64,000 bases of DNA from Oenanthe sinensis (Eukaryota > Streptophyta > Magnoliopsida > Apiales > Apiaceae), in NCBI GenBank assembly GCA_028671895.1, contig CM053801.1, positions 13,739,375-13,803,374 of the forward strand, in the 5' to 3' direction. The position numbers and the translations under genes are program-made. Positions 12,192 to 24,532 of this stretch are shown piece after piece (the first letter of the stretch is position 1; every line of letters starts with the position of its first letter). The notes beneath the pieces are model-generated. The model saw nothing but the letters and a program-made list of their open reading frames with translations, ran no database searches and was not told where the DNA came from.

Positions 12192-13211
12192 AGCGATATG
12201 GACGGATCTAGAAAGTTGCGAAGTGCATGTCTTCTTAAATATAATTTTATTAATTTTATATTAAAGTTTCTTGTAGTGATTAAATGGTAAAATTAAACTG
12301 TATTTATTTTAAAAAAAGAGAGAATGAAATTGGAATTTTATATATCGACAGAAACGGGTTTATTATTAACTTAAAAAAAGTTTACAAAAAAACATTAAAC
12401 GTTGCAAAATCAATTAAAGTGATAAAATATTATTGTAGGGCCATGCAGTTCAGTGCCCCTTGTAAGTTGTAACAACTTCTAGCCTCTTCTCTTTTGACGA
12501 TATGCATGCGTCTTTAAACCAAGATGTGCTCATGTTTTTCATGTAAAAAATTAGAGTAGGTTAATGATTATTTACATTAGGTATAACAATAATGTTGCAG
12601 ACTGATAATTAGACTTTGTTAATGATTATTTACTTTAGGTATATTAATGTTGCAGACTGATGATTAGCTTCTTGGGATGCCTAATATATTTCTAGTCCAT
12701 TAAGCTTTTACTTAATCATTATATGTGTTTCTTTACTGTAAAGTCGATCTCATAAGCATGATATTTGCTTTTTGTAATGCACGCCCTCTCTTATTATTTC
12801 CCCGGCCTACTAATCTGGGATTCTATAAGGTTAGCTATCTGTGCAGTGGAGGTACTGCTTTGATAATTTTTGTTTTCTTCCCATTTTTTTTGTCTTTTAA
12901 CTTGATATAATTAAAAAAATCGATATTTTTGTTATAGAAATATAACATACAATGAAAATGTTATCCAATTAATAAATAGAAAATGTTATAAGATTCAAGT
13001 GATTTGTTGACGGTCTATGTTAATTTCTAAGAACACTGCTTACGATTTTTATCCCCCTTCTCCACAATAAACATTATATATATCTATAGACTATAGTTCT
13101 CTATCCGCATATTCACTGCATTCTGCATTCCTCTTTGTCATTTTTTTTGTGTTGTTATGATTGATGGCAAGTGATTACAGATGAGTGCACAAAAAAAAAA
13201 TCAAAATAATC
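12192..13211. other. Intergenic with a short tandem duplication
   Basis: No gene recognised. Around 12555-12670 a ~55-bp stretch is present twice, each copy having TTAATGATTATTTAC and AATGTTGCAGACTGAT. Confidence 0.45.
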
Positions 13212-13214
13212 TAA

Positions 13215-13457
13215 AGGGGCCTTTGGATTATTAACGGAAATGAAAATGATAATCGGTAATGAGAACGGAGGAGTGTAAGAGCGAAGGTAAATAAGAATAT
13301 GAAATTTTAAGGTTAAAAGGGATTTAATTTAATAATATAGAAAAAATGGAATTTTTATTTTATACAATTAAATTATTAATTTAAATATTAATACATGATA
13401 TTGAAGTTTCAATTACCATTAATCGAGCTTGTTAACTTTGAATCATCAAACAACCCC
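13215..13457. mobile_element. Tourist-like (PIF/Harbinger) MITE
   Basis: 243 bp. The ends are AGGGGCCTTTGGATTATT and AATCATCAAACAACCCC, imperfect inverted repeats of the Tourist type. TAA sits at both borders (13212-13214 and 13458-13460). No coding capacity. Confidence 0.65.
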
Positions 13458-13989
13458 TAAAAACAAGATAAACTTTAAACACATTCGAGTTTGAAGTCAT
13501 CTAAAAGCAATCTCAGATTTAAACATATTTGAGTTCGAAATACATTTTATTTGTAACTTTTTTTTTGCTAGGTTAATATTTTTATAGACAGAATACGGTG
13601 GAGTCGAGCTTCATCAAGCCTCCAAAGAAGGAAGTTCAAGTTACAAGCTCAAAGAGCTATCAAATAAGCAATGGTATAGCACAGCTAACACCATGAATTC
13701 ACAATACACAACTTAAAAGTTTGAAACAAAGATAGCAAATAGCAACAACATGTGTTAAGTCTGGAAGGCGGCAACTTGCCTTTCTTGGCATTGGTCCACA
13801 AGCCAAATCGATCATTCTTACTTGATGGCAACTCAATGACCACAAGGCTGTCTTAGAAACATCTTCATTAATTGTAGCATCATTTATCATCATTTTCTTA
13901 CCCTTTCATCTGCATTTGCCTCTATCTGTGCTAGGAACTTTATCCTCAGTTGTTTGCATCATGTTGTAAACCACAATGACCTCATTATT

Positions 13990-15225
13990 TGTTTCATTTT
14001 GTACAGGAGGTTGCGCCAAAAGGGGGTTCATTGGAGGCCCGAGGCTCATCCACAAGAGTGGTAGCAGGGCAAAGAACACGTCTATGATTTAAACCAAGTC
14101 GCCTAAATGGAAGAATATCCAGAAATACGGGGCAAGAGGCACTAGGATGATCATTTGGAAAACACATTGAGTAGAGGTTATCTAGAGTTAGGTAAAATTG
14201 ACAAGAATTCGGCTTTGAAATCTATTGGTGTGGCCAGGCAAGGGAACAAGAATCACCGAAGGTTTGGCACAGATGGCATCAATTGTTATCAAAACAACAA
14301 CTTCATAGGAAGGATTTAGCTCTTGAACACTCTTCCAGGTTTGGTAAGGAAAAACTTTAGGTTCATCTATGGCAGTGTAGATGACACTAATTCCCTCCAC
14401 ATACCAATAGGTAAACGGAACATTTGAAAAGCAGACCCAAACATCATTTTTAATAAAAGGAGAGGGATTATGGATATGCTCAAACCAGGGATTCAAGAAT
14501 AGCTTGGAAATACCAATCTCAAAATAACTAAATTGAAGAACTTTCTGATAGGATTCAAAAGAATCAAACATCAACACAAAATTACCATTATAATGTTTAA
14601 GGACCTTAATGAGACCTAAACAAGCATATTTCTTAAGTAAAGAGTCATGGAGGTCTTGAAAACTTAACTCATTAATAGATTCAAAATAATCCAAACAACA
14701 ATTTCTCCAAACTTTGTGAAACTTAGCAAACAAACTAGCTAAGGGCTTAAGACTAACCTGACCATTTGACTTGTAGTGAACAAAATCCGGGTGTGGTCCA
14801 ATTACTTCAAAACTAACCATGAAGTCATTTAGGTCTTATAAATCAAAGTGTCTAGGGGTCGTGGAGTCCTTGCAAGTATTTGGCTGTTTCTCAAAAAGGG
14901 AAATGCCATGATCTTGATGAATCTTAGAATGCTCTTCGAGCGGAGTCACAGGGACATATCTAAGTGGCATGGAAGAGGAAAGATTTTTAGGACAAACATA
15001 TTCTAAGATATGATGTATGAAACTTGCATCATCAGTAATGAAACAAGGGTTAACGTGTGAACTCGGGCGCGTCGAGTCCGAGAAGAGGGAAATGAGCGAC
15101 AAGGGAGAAGGGTAAGAGGAAAAGTAAGGGAAGGCGGCGAAGAAAAAAGGGAGATTAGGGTTAGGAGAAGAGAGAGGAGAGAGAAGAGAGAAAATACTCT
15201 CATTTGGCCCAATATATTTTATCAT
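13990..15225 (-). mobile_element. LINE ORF1 (DUF4283 protein) remnant, copy 2
   Basis: Two minus-strand open stretches, 14836-15225 and 14188-14820, are in the same frame and separated by one TAA at 14836-14838, so they were once a protein of about 345 residues. The second stretch has the DUF4283 signature: NFVLMFDSFESYQKVL, then NPWFEH, then VWVCFSNVPFTYWYVEGIS...AIDEP, then V-I-T-I-D-A. After its stop another frame continues with a C-x7-H-x4-C-like zinc-knuckle remnant around 14120-14160. This is the usual layout of plant L1 ORF1. No endonuclease or reverse transcriptase is present, so it is truncated. Confidence 0.7.
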
Positions 15226-15231
15226 TATTTG

Positions 15232-16206
15232 TAGGGCTGTAAACCGGATAATTCGGATACGGATCTGTCAATATCCGTATCCGAATCCGAATCCGAAAAT
15301 CCGTATCCGTATCCGTATCCGAATCCGGAAAATTTTAAAGGTTAATATCCGAATCCGGATCCGACGGATACTATCCGGATACGGATAATATCCGGATCCG
15401 AATCCGAATCCGATTTTTAATAAATTTTTTAAATTTATATTAAAAATTCAAAAAAAATTGCAAAAAAAATATTAAAAATTTAATTTATTTTTTTTAATTG
15501 AGTTAAGAGTTAAAGGGATTTAAGCCAATTTTATTTTTTTTAAAATTATTTTTTATTTATCTTTTCAATCTAATTTTGTTATCTTAATGATATTAAACTC
15601 AAATAATATTTTTATATATGTCTATAATATTTTTGCAATTATATAAAATTTTTATAAATATATTATTTAATGAATATATATACACACTACAAAACTAATA
15701 GAATAAATTTTAAATTGTATATATATATTATTTATGTGATATATGTGATACGATTTAAAATGCATAAAATACTATAGAAATATAAATTGATATATATATA
15801 TATATATATTGAATATATATTTTAAAGTATAACCATGTGTAGTGTATATATTAATTTATTAAATTAAAATAGACATTAGAGTTGAGCTAATTAAAAAATA
15901 TAATTGAATCAAATTAAATGGGTTTATAACTATAAGTGTATATATAAAAATATATAAACGGGCTTATAACTATAAATGAGTTTAAAAATATATAATTATA
16001 TATTATATATATATATAATTAATTTCGGATACGGATATTTTCGGATACGGATGTGCCTATATCCATATCCGTATCCGGAATCTTCGGATTCGGATACGGA
16101 TAATATCTGGTTTCTTCCGGATACGGATAATATCCGTTTTTTTCCGGATACGAATACAGATATTTCGGACGAATATCGGATTTTTCGGATTTTTTTGACA
16201 GCCCTA
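15232..16206. mobile_element. hAT-like non-autonomous element with CGGATA/CGGATT arrays
   Basis: 975 bp. The ends are TAGGGCTGT and ACAGCCCTA, with a perfect 8-bp duplication ATTATTTG on each side (15224-15231, 16207-16214). About 170 bp at each end is packed with the hexamer CGGATA/CGGATT and its complement TATCCG/AATCCG (15250-15415 and 16023-16190). The centre is pure AT-rich filler. Open frames at the right end simply translate the hexamers. No transposase. Confidence 0.92.
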
Positions 16207-17670
16207 ATTATTTGTAACTTTTTTACCCTCTACTTTTGGAATCGTCCGACCAATCTATGGTGATCTAGGCACTTTCAAGACTAATACAAAATTGTCAAAT
16301 TATAATATATAACTAAATTTGACAGTGTTATAAGAATAAAAATTTTGTACTCTAAATCAAAAAATAATTGAAATATGTTACATCTGCTATTTATGAAGAT
16401 CGTGCCATGGGACCAGCTAGTGTCGGATAATCAAGATCTTTACCTGATATACAGGCGACTAAGGAGTGGATCAAAGAATGAGGACGAATGAGTCGGCGAA
16501 AAATTGAAAATGAGCTAGTTTGGGTTTCGGACAAACGCGTAAATGAAAAGGCTTGAAAAAGAAAGGTGCAAAAGCAGCCGAAATTAAAAGAAGAGGAGGG
16601 GAAGATAATAAAATTCAACTTTTCGCATTTATCAGCTTCCATTTATTGGGAATGGGTGGTTGTCAAGTTATTGTTGGCAGGAATGAGCATCAATCCGATT
16701 TTCAATTGAAATTGTACATTTGTAAAACAAAAATAAGTTAGAATTGCACAAAATTAATGAAGATTGTATTTTAAAAAAATTGCACTGATTTAAAGTCGTA
16801 AAATCGTTCAAATCACATTAATTATGCAGTTCGAATTTGATTTATATTTATCCCACACTATAAGATAAATATATTTGTGTGTATATTTATTCCCTTGATA
16901 CAAGATTAAAAATCAAATATTTTATTTTAACTCGTAATAGCTGTGAACCTAAATTTTAATTACAGAGAGAATGCGTATTTTCAGTTGTGTGTTTTGAAGT
17001 CTTATAATTGACCTTTGCTTTTGTTCTATAAAATGACCACATCTCAAGCATGTATGTATATAATCTAATAATTGCACAATAGCTCTTTCCACTACCAAAA
17101 GGCAAAGTCCCCCATTAACCTGCCCGGCCGGCACAACATAGGACTTCTTTACAATTCTTTTTTAATTCTCTCCAAAATAAATTTGTTTAAAAAAATCTTG
17201 CTTTTCGCATTCCTCCCACACTAAAATGACAAAACTTCGCACATCACTAGTGTATGAGACAGAGAATCAATCCCTTGTAGGCTTATACTATCCAAGTGAG
17301 ACACAGAGCGGCCGAATGAAGTTGTAGCGCACTTCAATTTGGTTGATCTTCAAAAAAGTAATTATAAATAATTTATTTATCTTAAATTCCTAATATATGA
17401 TTGTCAAATTTTCTCTTTTAATGTTGACTAAAAAATATAAATTTCATTCCGTTTCAACTCAATTTGTATATTTGATTTCGCTAACAACACACGATATACG
17501 CGTCAACCCCAACAACCAAGTAACAGGCGAGTTCATGATTCACTAAGGTGACGTTTAGATGGATGTTGGAAATCATGAGAATCAGAATTGAAAATGAAGA
17601 ACATGAGAATGGAGATTGATGAGAATCAGAATGATATGGATACTCAAGAGTTAGGGAGGATATGATTTAC
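16207..17670. other. Intergenic, no gene seen
   Basis: AT-rich. A minus-strand open frame at 16391-16642 (83 codons) has no recognisable domain. Around 17550-17640 a 'gaatcagaat/gagaatgg' purine stretch resembles a worn MITE end. No RNA gene recognised. Confidence 0.35.
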
Positions 17671-17672
17671 TA

Positions 17673-17920
17673 TCTCCGTCCCTAAATAGTTGTCCATTTT
17701 GACTTTTTCCTAATGAAATTAACTAATTTTTGACTAAAAATTAAAAATTATTTATTTATAATTTAAAAAAAAAATATACATTTTAAAGTAGATTATATAT
17801 ATTTTTTAATAATATAAAATTTTAATTTTTTTTTTTCAATTATATTTAAATTGTAGTCAAAGATAGGTCAATTTGACCGCACTGAAAATAAAGTAGACAA
17901 TTAAAAGAGGACGAAAGAAG
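17673..17920. mobile_element. Stowaway-like MITE (CTCCCTCCGTCC type)
   Basis: 248 bp bordered by TA on both sides (17671-17672, 17921-17922). Left end TCTCCGTCCCTAAATAG, right end GAGGACGAAAGAAG, an inverted repeat of the CTCCCTCCGTCC class. The interior has 'gactttttc' and 'ggtcaatttgac' motifs shared with the copy at 63156. Confidence 0.68.
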
Positions 17921-18710
17921 TATATATTTATTGGGAATGAAAATGACCCTACCGGTAATCGATTTATTAATCATGAATCAAATTATATCATATATATAAT
18001 AAGAATAAGAGAAATTTTATTCACTTACTAATAAAGGTCAAGGGATCGAATCCTATCACACACTTATAAAAATAACTTTTTATAATATTTAAATTTATTA
18101 TTATATCAAATACTCTACACCAAATATTAGTAGAAGATGCAAGCACCGCTTCGCCAACAACGTATTACATTAAAACTTATAAATATTAATATACCTTTTC
18201 TATTTATCCAATTTATGTATGAATTTCATATTATTCAACTTATATATAGAATATAATATAATATATTCTTAAAACAATATAAACATTAATACGTTAGGCT
18301 ACATATCAAATTAATAAAAATAATTTTAACAAAAATATATTTCATCATCCATGCATTACAAAAAATATAAAATTCATTAATTACAATATAAACATTAATA
18401 TGTTCGTCTACCTATCGAATCAATATATAAAAAAATATTTCATCATTCATGCATTACAAAAAAAAATTGAACTTCATCAATTACAATTACAAATACAATA
18501 ATTAGAATAGGACACTTATTACCTATCCTAAATATAAAAGAACAATACAAAAATTTTGCTTAACAAAACCTGATTATAAAAACAAACACTACAAAAGAAC
18601 AAACTTTTATCCAAAAATAAGAGAAGCGGATAGCAAAAAAATATTAGACAGTCCCTTCAACCGATCACCATCCACAGAGAACGCACATCATTCTTCCTTA
18701 CCATTATCGA

Positions 18711-19000
18711 AAGACCCGACAACTTTTTACGCAACATGATAACACGATAAAAAAAATAGTGTTTGTATTTACATTTTGAGTGCACGACACGAAAGTACAC
18801 GAACACGAATGCACATGACCGAGATTTAATATCGATTTTATGTTTATCTTTCGAGTACACAACATGACACGAATACACGAAATAAATAAATTTATAATTA
18901 AATTTTAATATTTATAATGAATATGTATATGTATATATATGTATATTTATAATAAATATATGTATATTTATGGTTAAAATAATACATTATTTTATACTAA
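18711..19000. mobile_element. Partial relative of the TCGTGT-array hAT element, inverted relative to 58854-59416
   Basis: Starts AAGACCCGACAACT, matching the right-hand end of the 58854-59416 element read on the other strand. It then follows the same order of ACACGA/GACACG motifs, an 'aaatttagtgtttg'-like block, and an AT-rich core with TTATAATTAAATTTTAATA. The homology fades near 19000 and no partner terminus is seen, so one end is lost. Confidence 0.75.
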
Positions 19001-20864
19001 AACAGTTTAAAATATATAAGATAAATACCATAAAATAATACATTATTTGAAATCTAGCGTCCTATAAATACCATAAATCCATTTTTTAAGATAAACACCG
19101 GGTACCGGAAAATTTATAAATACTAAAACTACTCAACATGTATATCATGTTTTTTTTAATGGATGTATATCATGTTTAAACGTTGTAACTATTCTCCTCT
19201 CATAATCACCAGTGATTCGTATTTGTTATCAATTATTCGCTAACAATACATTTTGCCCCAAGGAAATATACACACACATATATATATGGTCCCTTGCCCA
19301 CATGTTCGAATTTCCCATCCATGTGTGTATATCATGGATTGACGATCTACTAGCTAGTACATTAATTTGAAACTTTATCTCCCTCCCAAGTCTAAATTAA
19401 TGGAATATAACGAAACCAAAAGGTCCCCATATCACAATATCACTAATGCAACACTAAGCCCCCCGGCACCTTTGTTCATTTTAAAAACATATCATCAAGT
19501 TCAAACTTTAAGCAAGCAGACAAGTACAAATTTCCACAGCTGTGAGGTGCGAGTGAGTATATATACACACACAATTATTATACACATTATGTGACATCAA
19601 CCCCCACAACAAAAAGGTTCCTCTAGCTCCTTGTTCTTGCACTCAAAACAACTTCACTTTTGACGGTTCCCTCGGCCTCTTTTAAGTTTAAACTATCTTT
19701 AATCATCTTTCCCTTGGTTCAATTGTGCTTTAGTATTATATTTACACAACGCACTCACATACTAAAAGTCATAAAAAGTGGATTGCATATACACTACACA
19801 ACTAATGGTGTAACAAGACCACCAATCAATCGAGTAAATTTACTAAATATGGTTGATATTAACACGTTCTTCTACAAATTTTTAACCTACAACCCTCGTG
19901 AATATATCAATATCGATACGTGATTTACTTAAAATATAAGTAAAATTTATTAAAATATTTTGAATATTAAAAGTAGTAAAAAAATACTTGGTTCATCAAA
20001 ACATGGTATAACTACAGGTTGAATGGGATTAATGCCCCGAAAAGAAAGTTATTATAACTTCCTAACCACTGATTAGTTAAGATTGATGAGTGTCCTTAAG
20101 TACAATTAAATATCCTACTCTCTATAATTGAGGTGGAGATAAAAAGGAAAAGCTTAAATGCTTTCGATCCACTGATTCCTTGAAAAGGTATTTTGTTTCA
20201 CACTGCTGTATTGTTTAATACTCACTACATTTTCAGAGACTTTACACACAAGCTAGCATTCACGTTTCCACCACTAAAAGTATATATATCACAGAAAAAA
20301 TATGTGCGAGAATCATGAATTTTGAATCAATTCGTAAAAGAAAGGAAGACTAACAGGAGAGAATCAAGATTTTAAATAATATTTTAAAATCTGGGCTTAA
20401 TCAAAATTTTAAATCGTATTTAAAATATTAAAATATGAAGTATTCAATCAGGATTAGGGGTATTCAATCAGGATTATTAACCGTGCTTAAAATATGGGAT
20501 ATTCAATCAGGATTTTAAATAGTATTTTAAAATTTAGAGGTATTTAATGAGGATTATTATTAATCTATTAAAATCTAGGGATATTCAAAAATATATTAAT
20601 ACCGATAAATTTTAAGAATCCATTGATTCTGTTGGATTTTTCTATATATTTTTTATCTTTTAAAATCTCACTTAAATATAAGAGATTCTATTATATTTAA
20701 CATCAACTCTGCGTGAACTCTATGAAATGTCGTTAAAATCTATCCACTCTACGTGAAATTTTAAATCAAACACAATCCTTTTAAATCTGAATTGATTACG
20801 TCCTTAATTCTATATTCGTAAACACGTATCAATCTTGTGGAGTTATGGTGTATGATTGCAATTA
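19001..20864. other. Intergenic with a block of repeated GTATTCAATCAGGATT motifs
   Basis: No gene recognised. Between about 20340 and 20800 the motif GTATTCAATCAGGATT (with ATATTCAATCAGGATT variants) recurs at least three times, separated by 'ttttaaatagtattttaaaat'. A related block in the opposite orientation is at about 35320-35625. This looks like a dispersed repeat with internal reiteration. Confidence 0.45.
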
Positions 20865-21080
20865 TTCTTTCCGTTTTATAATTTTTTTATAGATTGTAAG
20901 GTGTATAAAAAATATATTTATATTTAATATTTTTAATTTTTTAAAATAACAGTTTATAATTTAAAATTATAAATATAAAAAATTCAAAATTCAAAATATT
21001 ATTTATAAATATTATTTATAGAAAAAATATTAATATACATAAAAAAGTCAAAAATGATAAAAATTATGGTACAAAAGAAG
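20865..21080. mobile_element. Stowaway-like MITE
   Basis: 216 bp, TA at both borders (20863-20864, 21081-21082). Ends TTCTTTCCGTTTTATAAT and ATTATGGTACAAAAGAAG are imperfect inverted repeats. Confidence 0.6.
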
Positions 21081-21357
21081 TAGTTTACGAAAAAAGAAGT
21101 ATTCAGCGGAGACCAGGGAATTCGCATAGAACGAAAGTTTTTTCTAACATACATGTTTGTATTTTATTTATTTAATATTTTTACAAAAAAACTTCGCAGA
21201 ATTTTAAGTTTTCAAATTTCCATGTTTTTTCTATTGTAATTTGAATTGAATTTTGTATGATTTAAATCACAATCCACTGAAAAAAATGATTTATTCCGGG
21301 TGAGTGGAGGAAAAAAACACAACAGTATACAAATCACCATTTGTCGTAATAATAATA

Positions 21358-21564
21358 CTCATTCGGTTCATTTTACATATGGCATTTGAAAAAGTTAAGG
21401 ATATTAAAAAAATTTAATATAAAATTTATTTATATTTGTATTCATATTAATCGCAACAAAAATTATTTTAAATATTTATCTATAAAATTACATTAATAGA
21501 TAATGAATATATATTATGAAATAAATTTTATTTTTTTAAAAAAATTAATTTGAGATAAAGGGAA
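21358..21564. mobile_element. Stowaway-like MITE
   Basis: 207 bp, TA at both borders (21356-21357, 21565-21566). Left end CTCATTCGGTTCATTTTA, right end TTTGAGATAAAGGGAA; the inverted repeat is imperfect. Confidence 0.5.
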
Positions 21565-21566
21565 TA

Positions 21567-22998
21567 TAATAATAATGATGATCCTGTATATAAATATATC
21601 AGAGTAAATATATTTTTTTTGTTGCTAATTTGAGTAAATATACTTCAGAGACAATACTGTGTAAAAAGAATAAGATACGCAAATACGATGCTTCTGGAAC
21701 TCCGGTCCTCGGCATAAAAGATAAGAGCGGATGTGCATATATATATGTCTTTGTTAAAGAGAATAATGAAAAGTTAACGTACGTGTTTGTAGTTGGATTG
21801 TCATGTTCTAGTTTGGTCAGTGTCTAGAATCAATAGCCTTGCTATCAATTTCCACGTGATTGCCTCGTTTACTTCTTAATAAATAAAATTAAACAAATAC
21901 TACGTATCTACTTCATCTCATGTATAATAATCATATTTAGAAAGTTACTGAAAAGCACTTTATAACAACTGGATATGTGATTAGAAAACTAAACATATCA
22001 GTAGCATAATGACCTTGTTGATAACACGACTCGATTAATAATCGAAATGAATGACCAAGCAAAAAGGTTTTATTATTAAACAAGTCAATCTCAATATATT
22101 TAAGATATGTGGACGGATTTGAAGAAATCTCCATCTCTCACGATATATACACGAGAGTTAGGGGGATTAAAGCAGTCAAACTCTCGGTTTTTCCTATAAA
22201 ATTTAAGGCCGTGTTAGTATTTATAAAAAGCTTGATACTATTCCCCGTCTTTATAGAAAATTATAATGATATTGTTTCCTGTCAATAATTTCAACTTATT
22301 TTAGTCGAATATGCTCCGGTATAGTAGTACCATGTACTTAACTTAGATGATGATCGAAATTTAATTTTTAATAATTAAATTTATAGCCTAATAAATCAGA
22401 ATTTTTCTAATAAAATTTTAAACTGAGTCAAAATCGAATTCAAAATCTGAAACAGCAAAATATAAGTCATTTTACGTCTTGGACTATTCAAACGGGATTT
22501 TATTAGTTTACCAATACTAGGTTATGTCTCATGCGATCCACGAATGAATTTTTTTAGTTTTTTAATATTTTTATTTTAACATTTGTTTTATGATTTAAAT
22601 TTATTTTTATTTGTATAATAATAATTTAAACTTTTTTAAATATTATATGTATATATTTTTATATAATTTATTTATAGTTATATTTTAATAAGATAATGTT
22701 TGTGTGTTTTGTATAGAGATGTATTTTAGTTAAAAAATTAATGTGAGATATTTTAGTTTAGAGATTAATGTGAGATGTATTTTAATTAGTAGATTAATAT
22801 TTTAGATTTTATTAAAATTGAATGGTTATGATCATTTTCTGATTCACTAAAATTGGACGGTTAAGATCTTTTTTATGATTAACCCCAGTGTTTAAAAAAC
22901 AATTTCATAGTTTAGTTATAACAATATAGTATAAAAATATAACAACGATTTCTCATCATTTTATCGGTGGTGAAAACACATTATATAAACATAAATTA
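21567..22998. other. Intergenic, no gene seen
   Basis: AT-rich, with short open frames at 21630-21827 and (minus) 21937-22134 that show no domain. Around 22730-22800 'ttaatgtgagat' recurs three times. Confidence 0.35.
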
Positions 22999-23006
22999 CG
23001 TAGGAT

Positions 23007-23699
23007 CAGTGTTCTAAAAATCAGTTAACTCGGTCGAGTACTCAGCCGAGTACTCATTTTTACCCCTGACCTGATCCGAGTTCCGAGTAATCGGATCTAA
23101 TAACGATTTTGTTAAGAATCGGTCAAAACTCGGTTTGACTCTGAGTACTCAGAGTCAAACTCGGGCTGATTTTTTAAATTTTTTGCTGCAAGCCTACAAC
23201 TAGCCCAATTTAAAGAGGCCCAAACGTGAAATTGACCAATAAAAGGTTTATATAGTTTTTTTTAGTCAATTAAAGCACTAGAAGTGGTTATCCTTTTTTT
23301 GTAAAGTATGCCCAATAAGTCAATGATTAGAGAAAATGAGAAATTATATGTGACTATTATTAAAAATTAATTTTGATTATATTGTGAAAAATTAACAAGT
23401 AGGTGATGTATACTTGAACTCTATTATTGCTAGTGTGTTATCAATAATATTATATATTTATTAATAAATTATTATTATTATTAGTATATAACATTTGCCT
23501 ATAAATTATATAACAAAAAATTATTATTGTTAATTTTTAAGTTTAAACACATGTGCATTAAAATTTGAATGTAATGAATTTATAATATGAGGGGGGGAAT
23601 AAAAAATATGATATCCGATTAATTCTCTGAGTACTTTCCGAGTATTCTTTTTTTCAAAATAGAACCGAGTTGAACTAAGTTCCGATTTTTACAACCTTG
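23007..23699. mobile_element. hAT-like non-autonomous element with GAGTACTC-type subterminal motifs
   Basis: 693 bp. The ends CAGTGTTCTAAAAATC and CCGATTTTTACAACCTTG form an imperfect inverted repeat. A perfect 8-bp duplication CGTAGGAT flanks the element (22999-23006, 23700-23707). Subterminal DNA is rich in CCGAGT/ACTCGG and GAGTACTC: many within 23030-23170 and several within 23620-23680. No coding capacity. It abuts the Harbinger element that starts at 23712. Confidence 0.9.
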
Positions 23700-23815
23700 C
23701 GTAGGATGTAAGAGCATGTGCAGCGCCGGGGTCACTTCCCCTTCCCCACTGATAATTCCTTGCTACCTCACCCGGAAGTGGATTTATAAAAAAAGTGGTC
23801 TCAACTCATCCAATG

Positions 23816-24440
23816 TTAAAGCCCACTCCCCACATTTTGTAGCTGACGATGTGCCCGTCTATCACGTATCTGCATACTGTTTTGAATATACATTTCATAC
23901 GGGACAAAAGGTTCTTCGCCTAAATTTGGTTGCGATAAACCATTTGTTGCATCATCATAAGTTGGTAATGGACCAAGAGTGACATATGTGTCCCTTTCGT
24001 CTTCAACAATCATATTATGAATTATGATGCATGCTCTCATAATTCTCCCAAGATCTTCTTTGTCCCAAAAGCATATCGGACCACGTACAATTGCAAAACG
24101 GGATTGTAACACACCAAACGCTCGTTCAACGTCTTTTCGTTAGCTTTCTTGATATTTTGAAAATAACTTTATTTTCTCACCTTGTGGCCTGGAATCGTTT
24201 TAACGAATGTTGCCCATTCAGGATATATTCCATCTATTAAGTAATATCCCATATTATAATTGTTTTCATTGATAGTATAATTTACCTCTGGAGCACGACC
24301 TTGTAGCACATCATCAAATACCGGTGACCGATCTAAAACATTTATGTCATTATTTGATTCAGCAACTCCAAAAAATGAATGCCATATCCATAGATCAGAT
24401 GAAATAACCACTTCTAGTATACCAAAGTCCCAGAGTTTGT
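23816..24440 (-). pseudogene. PIF/Harbinger DDE transposase, C-terminal half, broken
   Basis: The upstream open stretch (24169-24453) reads ILEVVISSDLWIWHSFF, then SNNDINVLDRSPVF carrying a catalytic Asp, then NYNMGYYLIDGIYPEWATFV with the next conserved Asp. A one-base frameshift follows near 24180, with the frame continuing as KLFSKYQES. A stop (TAA, about 24142) replaces a codon just before RKDVERAFGVLQSRFAIV, which holds the conserved Glu region. The downstream stretch (23816-24112) ends with the family's LGRIMRACIIIHNMIVEDER. About the first half of the protein is missing: before residue ILEVV the sequence switches to copia DNA. Clearly a transposase relic. Confidence 0.88.
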
Positions 24441-24446
24441 GCACCC

Positions 24447-24532
24447 TTGGCATGTTGCCAAGAAATTACCATTGGCATGTTGTCAAGAAATTACCATTGG
24501 CATGTTGCCAAGAAATTACCATTGGCCTGTTG
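24447..24532. repeat. 25-bp tandem repeat at the copia/Harbinger junction
   Basis: The unit TTGGCATGTTGCCAAGAAAT plus TACCA occurs three times (24447, 24472, 24497) with one C/T difference, then a partial fourth from 24522. Each unit contains the short palindrome TTGGCATGTTGCCAA. Confidence 0.92.

Noticed and set aside
15976..16263. 95-codon frame with repeated DTDN/YPYP residues
   Set aside because: It is only the translation of the CGGATA/CGGATT hexamer array at the right end of the hAT element.
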